Shown here in pieces: positions 26,961 to 34,197 of a DNA stretch of 64,000 nucleotides; positions within the stretch are counted from its first letter, which is position 1; each line of letters begins with the position of its first letter. Origin of the DNA: Sabulibacter ruber (GTDB taxonomy: Bacteria; Bacteroidota; Bacteroidia; Cytophagales; Hymenobacteraceae). The notes under the pieces were generated by a model. That model saw only the letters and a program-made list of their open reading frames with translations. It made no database searches and was not told where the DNA came from. The translations under genes were made by a program, and so were the position numbers. Where the stretch lies: the NCBI RefSeq assembly GCF_017355955.1, contig NZ_JAFFID010000005.1:372001-436000 (forward strand). The letters are read 5' to 3'.

Positions 26961-28265
26961 TCAAGGAAACCTGAACAGGAACGTAGAGCCTTCGCCCAGC
27001 GTAGATTGCACCGATAAATCTATGTGGTGGAACGTGGCAATGGTGCGCACAATGGTTAAACCCAAGCCGTGGCTTTCTCCGTCTGGGGCGTGGAGCCGTT
27101 TAAACCGGCTGAAAATGTGAGGCAATTGCTCCTGGGCAATGCCAACGCCAGTATCTATGATGGCAAGCTCATAACCTTTGGCCAAGGGCTGACCTTTAAG
27201 GGTGATAGTACCCTCGGGCTTGTTGTATTTAATGGCGTTGTTCACCACGTTAAACAGCATGGTGAACAGCAAACTCTGGTTGGCTTTGGTCAGGGTGTAA
27301 TCGCCGGTTAACTCCACCTTAAGGCATACCTCGCGGGCTTCGGCGCGTTCTTTTATTTCTTCGGCAACTTCCTCGGCCAGGTGCACAATGTCCACCGATT
27401 CATTGCGGAGATACTGCTCGTTCTCAATGCGCGAAACCAGCAGCAACGACTGGATGATGTTCTTCAGGCGGTGCAGCGTACGCAGGTTATCTACCAGTTT
27501 CTCCAGTTGGCTGTCCGGCGTTTCGGGGTCAGAAAGGAGGTTCTCCAGACGGGTTTGCAGAATGGATACGGGCGTAAGCAGCTCATGCGATACGTTGCCA
27601 ATAAACTCTTTCTCTTTCTGGAAAGCCTCCTGAATCTGCCCCATCATCTGGTTGATGGTGTTGTTGAGGTACCGGAAATCATCGGTGGAGGTGTTGAGTT
27701 CTTTGGGCGTAAAGGCGCTGGGGTGCTCCACCCGTTGCAACCGCTTAATGATAAGCGTAAGCGGGCGCAGCAGGATTTTGCTGAAAGCCAGATCGGTGAA
27801 GACGGTAAGCAGCACCACGGCTGCCAGAAAGTACAGCGCGTAAGTTTGCAGGGTATTGCTGTTGTTTTCAATGGCCGCCAAAGACCGACCAATTTCCAGC
27901 AGATACCGTTTTTCGCCCAGATCAAAAGTGGAGGAAAGCACCCGGTAGTTCACAATCTCGTTGTCTACCTTGCGGAGGCTGTTCTCTATATTGTTGACCA
28001 CCCGGTCTGAGGAGATTTCCTCCAGAGAGATAAACTCCTCCCGGAACAGGTTGTAGCTACCGTAAGCGTCACCCTCAGTGATGAAAGACTCAATGCCCTG
28101 TTTTTCAATGATCTGGTACATCCTTTCTTCCTTCTGCATGAGGCGCGCATCGGTGTTGAGCAAAGCTACCTTGTGCACAATGGTAGGCAAGCCTAACACC
28201 AGCAGAAGCAGAATAATGACCTTAGAGGCCGCACTAAAGAGGGCTAGTTTTGTTTGAAGCCGCAT
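26961..28265 (-). CDS. Membrane sensor histidine kinase
   Basis: 434 residues. TM1 at ~8-30, a periplasmic sensor region to ~145 (no named domain recognised), TM2 at ~147-167, then a HAMP-like linker. The H-box is FIGNVSHELLTPVSILQTRL with the phosphorylated His; the N-box is NVVNNAIKYNKPEG, the G1 box DTGVGI and the G2 box SHGLGLTIVR. It autophosphorylates and passes phosphate to the response regulator encoded 197 bp upstream on the same strand. Signal unknown. Confidence 0.94.
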   Translation of the reverse strand: MRLQTKLALFSAASKVIILLLLVLGLPTIVHKVALLNTDARLMQKEERMYQIIEKQGIESFITEGDAYGSYNLFREEFISLEEISSDRVVNNIENSLRKVDNEIVNYRVLSSTFDLGEKRYLLEIGRSLAAIENNSNTLQTYALYFLAAVVLLTVFTDLAFSKILLRPLTLIIKRLQRVEHPSAFTPKELNTSTDDFRYLNNTINQMMGQIQEAFQKEKEFIGNVSHELLTPVSILQTRLENLLSDPETPDSQLEKLVDNLRTLHRLKNIIQSLLLVSRIENEQYLRNESVDIVHLAEEVAEEIKERAEAREVCLKVELTGDYTLTKANQSLLFTMLFNVVNNAIKYNKPEGTITLKGQPLAKGYELAIIDTGVGIAQEQLPHIFSRFKRLHAPDGESHGLGLTIVRTIATFHHIDLSVQSTLGEGSTFLFRFP

Positions 28266-28377
28266 TAAGTGAATGTGCTGATTTTATAAGGTGCAATTGT
28301 GTAAATAAATCCGGCTATAAGCAGATTGGAAGGTGTTTTTACAAGTTGTCCTGCTTAAGCAAAATCATTAAAAATTA

Positions 28378-28413
28378 GTTTCTGACTTATTTTGATCAAA
28401 ACTGGCCAGAAAC
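28378..28413. repeat. Intergenic-hairpin family member between regulator and kinase genes
   Basis: GTTTCTG (28378-28384) pairs with CAGAAAC (28407-28413); the centre is a perfect palindrome TTTTGATCAAAA. The outer arm differs from other copies, but both sides change together. Confidence 0.6.
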
Positions 28414-28462
28414 GCCAAACCTCCAACCTTGGCCTCTCCCAACTTTCGAAAGAAAAAGCCCC

Positions 28463-29137
28463 TTAAACTGTTAACCGATAGCCCACTCCGCGTACGGTCT
28501 CCAGCCAATCGGTGGAGGCGTGGGTGGAGAGTTTCTTGCGCAGGTTTTTGATGTGCACATCAATGTAGTTGGAATCATAATCGTCTTCCAGGATATTGCC
28601 CCAAATGTGCTCAGTGAGCTGCAGGCGTGTCAAAATGCGGTTCTTGTGCAGCAACAGGTAATGCAGGATATCGAACTCCTTTTTGGTGAGTACAATCTCC
28701 TGCGATCCATAAGTAACCCGGCGGGCGCTGCTGTCTATCTCAAACCCGTGGAAGGCAACGGAAGATGATTTGAGTTTGAACTTGCGGCGCAACACGGCCT
28801 GCATGCGGGCCTGCAGCTCCAGCAAAGAAAAAGGTTTGGCTAAGTAATCATCGGCGCCCAGGCCCAGTCCTTTGATGCGGTCTTCCAGGGCACCACGGGC
28901 GGTTAGGATGATGATGGCCGGGTCATGGTCTACCTCTTTTATTTCCTTGAGCAGATCCATGCCTTCGTAATCGGGCAGGCCCAGGTCTAATAAGATGAAA
29001 TCATACCGGTTCACGGCTATTTTCTCGGAGGCTTCGCGCCCGTTTGAGGCCCAATCACAGAGGTAGTGTTCCTGGGCCAGGAAGTGCATCAATTCAGTAG
29101 CCAGACCAGTTTCGTCTTCTACAATCAACGTGTGCAT
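28463..29137 (-). CDS. OmpR family response regulator
   Basis: 224 residues. The receiver domain has acidic residues E7/D8, the phosphorylated Asp51 in FILLDLGLPDYEG, and the KPF Lys near 103. The winged-helix DNA-binding domain (about 128-222) shows LTKKEFDILHYLLLHKNRILTR and YIDVHIKNLRKKL...VRGVGYRL. It should bind direct repeats as a dimer. The 19-bp direct repeats upstream of the two secreted-protein genes (30776 and 31860) are its likely targets, an inference from location and design. Confidence 0.94.
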   Translation of the reverse strand: MHTLIVEDETGLATELMHFLAQEHYLCDWASNGREASEKIAVNRYDFILLDLGLPDYEGMDLLKEIKEVDHDPAIIILTARGALEDRIKGLGLGADDYLAKPFSLLELQARMQAVLRRKFKLKSSSVAFHGFEIDSSARRVTYGSQEIVLTKKEFDILHYLLLHKNRILTRLQLTEHIWGNILEDDYDSNYIDVHIKNLRKKLSTHASTDWLETVRGVGYRLTV

Positions 29138-29158
29138 AGGGGAGTGGTTTGGTAGAGG

Positions 29159-30091
29159 TTAGAACGTGTAGCTTAGATTTAGGGAGGCGAAGGACTGCGC
29201 TTTGGACTCATCGCCCTCCAGTTTATTCACGGGCAAGGAAAACCGGTAAGCAGGCTCAATGTCAACGTTCCATAAGCTGAAAACCAGTGGCACCGTGATA
29301 GAATAATTCAAGACCCTGAAACGCTTGGTAGTGCTGGTGGTAGTTGTGGTGGTGGTGCCGTTTCCGTTCCCTTTGCCATTTCCATTGCCCTTCCCGTTGC
29401 CATTGGGGTTGAGGGGATCTAAGATGGTTTCCACGGGGTTTTTCTTCTTCTGGGTGACCACAGTATGGGTCTCGGAGAACTCCTGGGTACCCGCAATGAT
29501 GGTGAACTTAGGGTCAATGCCTACCGGATTCTTGCCCTTCCAGAGTTTTTCCAGCCCAATGTAACGTGAGTTGTCCAGCACGGTAAACACATCACTGCTG
29601 CCACCAAAAATGTAACTAGTTGAAAGCCCCGTGAGCAGATAGCCCCAATCCAGTTGTCCGGCCACGGTGGCGGCGTTAGAGGTCACAGATTTCACCAGAG
29701 GCGTGTTGGGCCCGAAGAAAAAGTGGGAGTAGCTCACCGACCCATCGAACCGCTCCCCAAGCTTGAATGCGTAGCCCGCAGTAACATCGGTTTCGTCTAT
29801 GAAGTCCTCGGTGTTGAACAACTGGTAAGACATGGCCGAGATGAACAGCCCCGAGGTGTGGGTATAGGTCAACGATGCCGCCACGTACGGATATTGGGTA
29901 GCCGTATTCCGCCCGAAGAAGGAGGCATTGTTGGCGGTTTCCAGGCCTACCGTCCACCAGCCTTTTTTAGAAGCGGTGTCCTGGGCTGCTGTGGCAGAGG
30001 GCTCGGTTCCAGCGGGTGATTTTGCTTCGGCAAATGCCGGAAAAGCCACAATTGATCCGAAAAGCAAACAGAATCCAAGTAGTTTTTTCAT
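29159..30091 (-). CDS. Outer-membrane protein of the two-component locus
   Basis: 310 residues. Signal peptide MKKLLGFCLLFGSIVAFPAF. The mature part alternates aromatic strands (YPYVAASLTYTHTSGLFISAMSYQLF, FDGSVSYSHFFFG) and ends in ASLNLSYTF, as in beta barrels. A low-complexity loop near residues 235-265 is made of Asn-Gly-Lys repeats followed by a run of seven Thr. Function unknown. The gene lies 21 bp before the response regulator gene, so it is in the same operon. ATG at 30091 is preferred to the upstream TTG. Confidence 0.8.
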   Translation of the reverse strand: MKKLLGFCLLFGSIVAFPAFAEAKSPAGTEPSATAAQDTASKKGWWTVGLETANNASFFGRNTATQYPYVAASLTYTHTSGLFISAMSYQLFNTEDFIDETDVTAGYAFKLGERFDGSVSYSHFFFGPNTPLVKSVTSNAATVAGQLDWGYLLTGLSTSYIFGGSSDVFTVLDNSRYIGLEKLWKGKNPVGIDPKFTIIAGTQEFSETHTVVTQKKKNPVETILDPLNPNGNGKGNGNGKGNGNGTTTTTTTSTTKRFRVLNYSITVPLVFSLWNVDIEPAYRFSLPVNKLEGDESKAQSFASLNLSYTF

Positions 30092-30190
30092 CTGAGTCAA
30101 TGATACGTTAGTAAGGGTACAGAAAGCCCCGGCTTTAAAGCCAGAAGTACGTGGTACCAGAAGGTACCGGATTCAGGCTGCGCCGATGAC

Positions 30191-30730
30191 TTAGTTTTTG
30201 CCAACCTTTAGGCGGCCCACGCCAACTTTCACGGGTTTAACGGCCTTGGCGGCTTTGGTCACATTGCCCGCTGATTTGACGGCATTGCCTACGGCGCCTC
30301 TTCCCGGCCGGGCGGCGCTTCTTGGCCTACCCGCTGAGCTGCGGGCGGTTTCCACGGCGTTTACCTCAGCATTGCCAGAAACTTTCTCGGGTTTCTCCTG
30401 GCGTTTGGCGGTGGCAACCTCTTTCACCTTTTGGGAGGTGGTTTCTTGCTGATCGGGCTTGCCTTTCTGTTTCTGGGCTTTTTTGGGTTTCTCCTGACCC
30501 AGCGCCTCAGAGCTCACCACTTCGGCAGGGTTTAACCCGGCGGTTTCAGTTGTAGCCTGAGATGCTGCAGGGGAAGCCGCAGCCGCAGCAGACCCAGCAT
30601 CAATTCCTGTGGTTGCTTTAACCAAAGGCTCGTTTATGACTTCCTTTGCCAAAACCTTGGCCGAAAGCGGCTGCACAGAAGTAATAGCGACCGAAAAGAA
30701 AAGAGCCGCCAGAAAAGTATTTAATTTCAT
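30191..30730 (-). CDS. Ala/Lys-rich secreted protein, member 1
   Basis: 179 residues with a signal peptide (MKLNTFLAALFFSVAITSVQ) and a low-complexity basic body of Ala, Lys, Val, Glu and Gly. The C-terminus KPVKVGVGRLKVGKN closely resembles the end of the neighbouring 31095-31814 product. No enzyme motif; probably disordered in the periplasm or outside the cell. ATG at 30730 is used instead of the TTG/ATG options further up, because signal peptide and promoter distance fit it (30 bp from the -7 box). It may be the first gene of the operon that continues to the histidine kinase. Confidence 0.7.
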   Translation of the reverse strand: MKLNTFLAALFFSVAITSVQPLSAKVLAKEVINEPLVKATTGIDAGSAAAAASPAASQATTETAGLNPAEVVSSEALGQEKPKKAQKQKGKPDQQETTSQKVKEVATAKRQEKPEKVSGNAEVNAVETARSSAGRPRSAARPGRGAVGNAVKSAGNVTKAAKAVKPVKVGVGRLKVGKN

Positions 30731-30760
30731 AGAAGTAAAGCGCATCAGGCAATTACAATC

Positions 30761-30794
30761 CAAAGCTACTGCTGAAAGCTGAAGAGAAGATGAA
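30761..30794 (-). promoter_or_regulatory. Operator and -7 box of Ala/Lys-rich gene 1
   Basis: On the minus strand: operator TTCATCTTCTCTTCAGCTT (30776-30794), two TTCAnCTT units 11 bp apart; then 7 bp; then TAGCTTTG (30761-30768), a perfect TAnnTTTG; then 30 bp to the ATG. This is the same layout, base for base in spacing, as the promoter at 31845-31878. Likely bound by the adjacent OmpR-type regulator. Confidence 0.7.
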
Positions 30795-30901
30795 AATATT
30801 AGAATCTTCTTAATTTTCTACGGTAGTCTTTGGGTGGAGTGTGATTTTTGGCTGTTTTCGCAAAAAAAGGTGAAAAACTGCTTTAGTAGTAAGACGTTTG
30901 G

Positions 30902-31021
30902 TTACCGGTTGGTTCCAGACACTATGGGAAGTTGTAATCTTTGTTTACTTACCCCAAAGGCAGGAGCTGAGGTGGCCAGCAGCCAATTCATGATAAAGCA
31001 GACGCTGATAATAAATTTCAT
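30902..31021 (-). CDS. Putative small secreted peptide
   Basis: A 39-residue frame between the two Ala/Lys-rich genes: MKFIISVCFIMNWLLATSA, then PAFG as a plausible cleavage site, then a short basic tail (VSKQRLQLPIVSGTNR). The hydrophobic start with a Lys and a cleavage-like end resembles a real signal peptide, but nothing else supports it, and the mature part would have about 16 residues. It could be a remnant of a third member whose body was lost. Confidence 0.35.
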   Translation of the reverse strand: MKFIISVCFIMNWLLATSAPAFGVSKQRLQLPIVSGTNR

Positions 31022-31054
31022 AGTGGTTTTGTGTTAAGGAAGGTGAGTGAAGTA

Positions 31055-31079
31055 GCCGCCTCTGCTTAGCAGAGACGGC
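31055..31079 (-). terminator. Hairpin after Ala/Lys-rich gene 2
   Basis: GCCGCCTCTGC and GCAGAGACGGC pair over 11 bp with one mismatch around TTA, 16 nt after the stop at 31095. No T-run on the minus strand, so it may only slow or protect the transcript. Confidence 0.45.
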
Positions 31080-31094
31080 AAGTAGTTTATAGTC

Positions 31095-31814
31095 TTATTT
31101 GCCACCCACTTTTAGGTTGGCACCGGCGTTCACTTTTACCGGTCTTATTCCTTTGGTTGAAAGGCCGGTGGTGACTTTGGTTTTGCGGGCGGCAGAAGCG
31201 TTGGCTTTCACGGTTGCGCCTGATTGGGTTTGCACCCGGCCGGCTCTGGCTTTGCGTTTCTCAGAAGCAGCCTCTTTTACCAATTGGCCTTTCTCTTTGC
31301 CCGTCTCTACGGTGCTCTTGGCTACGGCGCTTACTCTTTCGCCATGCGATTCTAATTCAGGTTTTGACGCTTCCAGGTCGGCATCGGCTTTAACCTTTGC
31401 CTCGGCTCTGGTTTGAGCGGCGGCTTCCTTGAGTTCTCTTTTCTTTTCCTTGGCTTGCTCTATCTCGGCTTTGGTTTTTACCTGGGCTTCTGCGCTTGTC
31501 TGGGCGGTAGCATCCTCGGCTTTCTGTTTCTGCGCCTTTACTTCTTCTTTCAGTTCTTCTTTGCGGGCTTTGGCAGCCTCTTTCTGCTCCTGTACCTGCG
31601 CCTTTTTGGCTTTGGCTACTTCGCTCACTGCTTCGCCTTTGGCAGATACATCGGTGGTAACATTGGCATTGAGGGTGCTGTGAGCAGCGGTGCTAACCGT
31701 TTGGCCGTGGTTGGCCTTTGCAGTGGTTTTCTGAGTACCCGTAGCAGTGGTAGTTTGGGCAAATGAAGCGGCAGACACTAACAGAGCGGCGATAACAAAA
31801 GTCAATTTTTTCAT
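31095..31814 (-). CDS. Ala/Lys/Glu-rich secreted protein, member 2
   Basis: 239 residues. Signal peptide MKKLTFVIAALLVSAASFAQ. The body (about 60-170) is a charged helical repeat region of Ala, Lys, Glu and Gln, with two related segments (AEAQVKTKAEIEQAKEKKRE and AEAKVKADADLE), probably a coiled coil. The end, RPVKVNAGANLKVGGK, matches the end of the 30191-30730 product. Its promoter has the same operator design as that gene. No family recognised. Confidence 0.72.
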   Translation of the reverse strand: MKKLTFVIAALLVSAASFAQTTTATGTQKTTAKANHGQTVSTAAHSTLNANVTTDVSAKGEAVSEVAKAKKAQVQEQKEAAKARKEELKEEVKAQKQKAEDATAQTSAEAQVKTKAEIEQAKEKKRELKEAAAQTRAEAKVKADADLEASKPELESHGERVSAVAKSTVETGKEKGQLVKEAASEKRKARAGRVQTQSGATVKANASAARKTKVTTGLSTKGIRPVKVNAGANLKVGGK

Positions 31815-31844
31815 ATTCCGGGTGGTTTTAAATGATTACTGCGT

Positions 31845-31878
31845 CAAAACTATCCTGTCAAGATGAAGAGAAGATGAA
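31845..31878 (-). promoter_or_regulatory. Operator and -7 box of Ala/Lys-rich gene 2
   Basis: On the minus strand: operator TTCATCTTCTCTTCATCTT (31860-31878), a direct repeat of TTCATCTT at 11 bp spacing; 7 bp; TAGTTTTG (31845-31852) fits TAnnTTTG; 30 bp to the ATG. The operator covers the place where a -33 TTTG would be, the usual layout for an activated promoter. Confidence 0.72.
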
Positions 31879-31934
31879 GAAACCGCTTCATGTAAATTTT
31901 TTTTCGAAATTTTTTCTGGTAAAGGGTGAAAAGC

Positions 31935-31974
31935 CTGTTTCTAGCTCATTTTGGCCGAAATGAATCAGAAATAG
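31935..31974. repeat. Intergenic-hairpin family member
   Basis: CTGTTTCTAGCTCATTT pairs imperfectly with AAATGAATCAGAAATAG (31958-31974), around 120 bp upstream of Ala/Lys-rich gene 2. Confidence 0.5.
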
Positions 31975-32018
31975 AGCCCCTGGTTTTTTTCTGTTCTGCA
32001 ATGAAAGTGAAGAAAACT

Positions 32019-32038
32019 TCATCTTCAGTTCATGAAGA
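32019..32038 (+). promoter_or_regulatory. Possible third copy of the operator
   Basis: TTCATCTTCAGTTCATGAAG, again with TTCAT units 11 bp apart, but on the opposite strand and without a -7 box or a gene facing the right way. It may be an extra binding site upstream of the 31814 promoter. Confidence 0.3.
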
Positions 32039-32158
32039 AGTAGTGGTGGATGTTGCGGGCTTGCCCTTTAATGTCCTATAGTGCGCTTCAACAGGATAGA
32101 TGAAACGGAACGAAGAGAGGCAATAAAAAAGTAGTTGGCATGCCGTGTTGAGCTCATT

Positions 32159-32198
32159 CTGTTTTGAGGTTCCTTTTAAATAAACAGCCCTAAAACAG
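32159..32198. repeat. Intergenic-hairpin family member
   Basis: CTGTTTT (32159-32165) pairs with AAAACAG (32192-32198), with a weakly paired centre (TTCCTTTTAAATAAACAGCC). Its right arm overlaps the terminator of the CocE gene. Confidence 0.5.
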
Positions 32199-32234
32199 CA
32201 AGGCCGCTCTTGTTAGGAGCGGCCTTGCTGTTTT
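32192..32234 (-). terminator. Rho-independent terminator of the CocE-type gene
   Basis: AAAACAGCAAGGCCGCTC and GAGCGGCCTTGCTGTTTT form a perfect 18-bp stem around a 7-nt loop, 17 nt after the stop on the minus strand. Confidence 0.88.
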
Positions 32235-32250
32235 CTGAAGGAATAACCTG

Positions 32251-34119
32251 CTAGAGCACTTTTACCTTTATGTAAGAAGGTTGCTGGGCACTGTGGTACA
32301 CGCGGTGGGTGGCTTTCTGGAAGTCTTCGGCTTTGGCCTGGTAGATGTTGGGCACAAACTTCTGCGGATTGCGGTCTACCAGCGGGAACCAGGTGCTTTG
32401 TACCTGTACCATGATGCGGTGGCCTTTTTTGAAGGTGTGCAGCACATCCTGCAACGGTACATTCACGGCCGTTACCTGGTTAGGGGTAAAGGCCTCGGGT
32501 TTCTCGTAGCTGTTCCGGAAACGGCCCCTTAACACCTCGCTGCGCACCATTTGCTGGTACCCGCCCATTTTCACGGTGGATGGGTTATGAGCATTCTGGC
32601 GGGCGGTGTCTGGGTGCACGTCTATCAGTTTCACTACCCAATCGGCGTCTGAGCCGGTGGTAGACACGTTGAGCGTACTCAGGATCTCGCCGGCCAGGGT
32701 GATGTCCTCGGTCAGCACATCGGTTTGGTAGGTCAGCACATCGGGGCGACGGCTGGCGAAACGCTGGTCATCGGTCATGTACTCGCGGGTCATGCCCACG
32801 GTGGTCTCCTCAGAGAACGGCACGGGTTTGTTGGGATCGCTGATGAACTCGTCAAAGCCGGTTCCGGTGGGTTTCTCAAAGCTGAGTTTTCCGTTTTCCC
32901 CGAAGTACAGCATGCGCTCCTGCGTATTTTTTGGTGGCCAGGCCGCAAACTCACGCCACTGGTTAGCACCCGTGTTGAACATGTAGGCCTCAGGGAGTTT
33001 TGGTTTGCCTTTGCTGTTTTCTTTCAGGTAGTGGCGGAAGAACCTGGCTTCAATGTTAGGCCGGTAGAACTCAGAAGTGTTCTGGCGGAAAGAGACTTTG
33101 CCCAGGTTTTCGCCCGTAGAACGCGCCCAGCCGCCGTGGAACCACGGACCCATCACCAGGGTGTTGTAGGTTTTCGGGTTGTTTTTCTCAATGGTTTTGT
33201 AGGTTTCCAGCGCCCCGAACAGGTTCTCGGCATCAAACCAGCCACCTACCACCATTACCGCCGGTTTAATGTTTTTCAGGTGCGGACGGATGTTCATGGC
33301 TTGCCAGAAAGAATCATAGTTGGGATGTTCCATCATCTGGTTCCAGAAAGCCACATTGTTCTTAAAGTACAGCGCGTTGGCGTTGCTCAACGGGCCCATG
33401 CGCAGGAAGAAGTCATAACCGTCTGGCGTACCGTGGTTGAACCGGGGCGCACCAGTAGGCGAAGGCTGTGGCCGCGGTTGCCCAAAACTGGCCAGGAAGT
33501 TAAAAGCGTGCGGCAGGAAAAACGCGCCGTGGTGGTGGAAATCGTCCCAGAACCAATCGGTGACCGGGGCCTGCGGCGAGGCGGCTTTCAGGGCTGGGTG
33601 GTTGCTCAACAGACCCACGGTGGTGTAGTAACCAGGGTAGGAGATACCCCACTGTCCCACGCGGCCGTTGTTATTGGGCACGTTTTTCACCAGCCAGGCA
33701 ATGGCGTCATAGGAATCGGTGCTTTCGTCCACGTCTTTTTTGCCTTTCTGGGCAATGATGGGCTTCATGTTGATGAACTCACCCTCGCTCATGAACTTGC
33801 CGCGCACATCCTGGTAGGCAAAAATGTAGCCTTCGCGGAGCATGTCTGAAGACGGCCCGATGCTGGTTTTGTATTTATCCTCGCCGTACGGCCCCACCGA
33901 GTAAGGCGTGCGGTTGAGCATGATAGGGTACTTCTGGCTTTTGTTTTTGGGCGCGTACACAATGGTGTAAAGCTTCACGCCATCGCGCATGGGTACCTGG
34001 TGCTCGGTTTTGGTGTAGTTCTGCCGGATGTACGCCGAGTCAGAGAGGGTCTGGGCAGTGGCAGTCAGCGAAGTCCAGAACAGGACCAGCAGCAGCCACT
34101 GCCAACGGATTGATTTCAT
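32251..34119 (-). CDS. CocE/NonD family hydrolase (peptidase S15-like)
   Basis: Secreted serine hydrolase of 622 residues. Signal peptide to ~22; an alpha/beta-hydrolase domain with the nucleophile in GQWGISYPGYYT (~165), and a C-terminal jelly-roll domain (~400-620) with LAGEILSTLNVSTTGSDADWVVKLIDVHPD, typical of X-Pro dipeptidyl peptidases and cocaine esterase-like enzymes. The His of the triad is probably in MGPWFHGGW. It may cleave acyl-amino bonds such as glutaryl or aminoacyl esters; substrate unknown. Confidence 0.9.
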   Translation of the reverse strand: MKSIRWQWLLLVLFWTSLTATAQTLSDSAYIRQNYTKTEHQVPMRDGVKLYTIVYAPKNKSQKYPIMLNRTPYSVGPYGEDKYKTSIGPSSDMLREGYIFAYQDVRGKFMSEGEFINMKPIIAQKGKKDVDESTDSYDAIAWLVKNVPNNNGRVGQWGISYPGYYTTVGLLSNHPALKAASPQAPVTDWFWDDFHHHGAFFLPHAFNFLASFGQPRPQPSPTGAPRFNHGTPDGYDFFLRMGPLSNANALYFKNNVAFWNQMMEHPNYDSFWQAMNIRPHLKNIKPAVMVVGGWFDAENLFGALETYKTIEKNNPKTYNTLVMGPWFHGGWARSTGENLGKVSFRQNTSEFYRPNIEARFFRHYLKENSKGKPKLPEAYMFNTGANQWREFAAWPPKNTQERMLYFGENGKLSFEKPTGTGFDEFISDPNKPVPFSEETTVGMTREYMTDDQRFASRRPDVLTYQTDVLTEDITLAGEILSTLNVSTTGSDADWVVKLIDVHPDTARQNAHNPSTVKMGGYQQMVRSEVLRGRFRNSYEKPEAFTPNQVTAVNVPLQDVLHTFKKGHRIMVQVQSTWFPLVDRNPQKFVPNIYQAKAEDFQKATHRVYHSAQQPSYIKVKVL

Positions 34120-34142
34120 ATGCGGTTTGTTTGAATAGGTTG

Positions 34143-34169
34143 GAGCGGGAAATTAGCCATTTCCCGCTC
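34143..34169 (-). terminator. Hairpin after the acyltransferase gene
   Basis: GAGCGGGAAAT and ATTTCCCGCTC pair perfectly over 11 bp around 5 nt, 29 nt beyond the stop; no T-run follows. Confidence 0.5.
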
Positions 34170-34197
34170 AGAGGCCAAATTCAAATAAGCCAAGGTA

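Noticed and set aside
29341..29412. CRISPR-like or phase-variable repeat
   Set aside because: The short repeats are in-frame codons for Asn-Gly-Lys with no spacers and no homopolymer tract; low-complexity protein loop.
32725..33849. 374-codon plus-strand frame
   Set aside because: Shadow of the CocE-type hydrolase gene.
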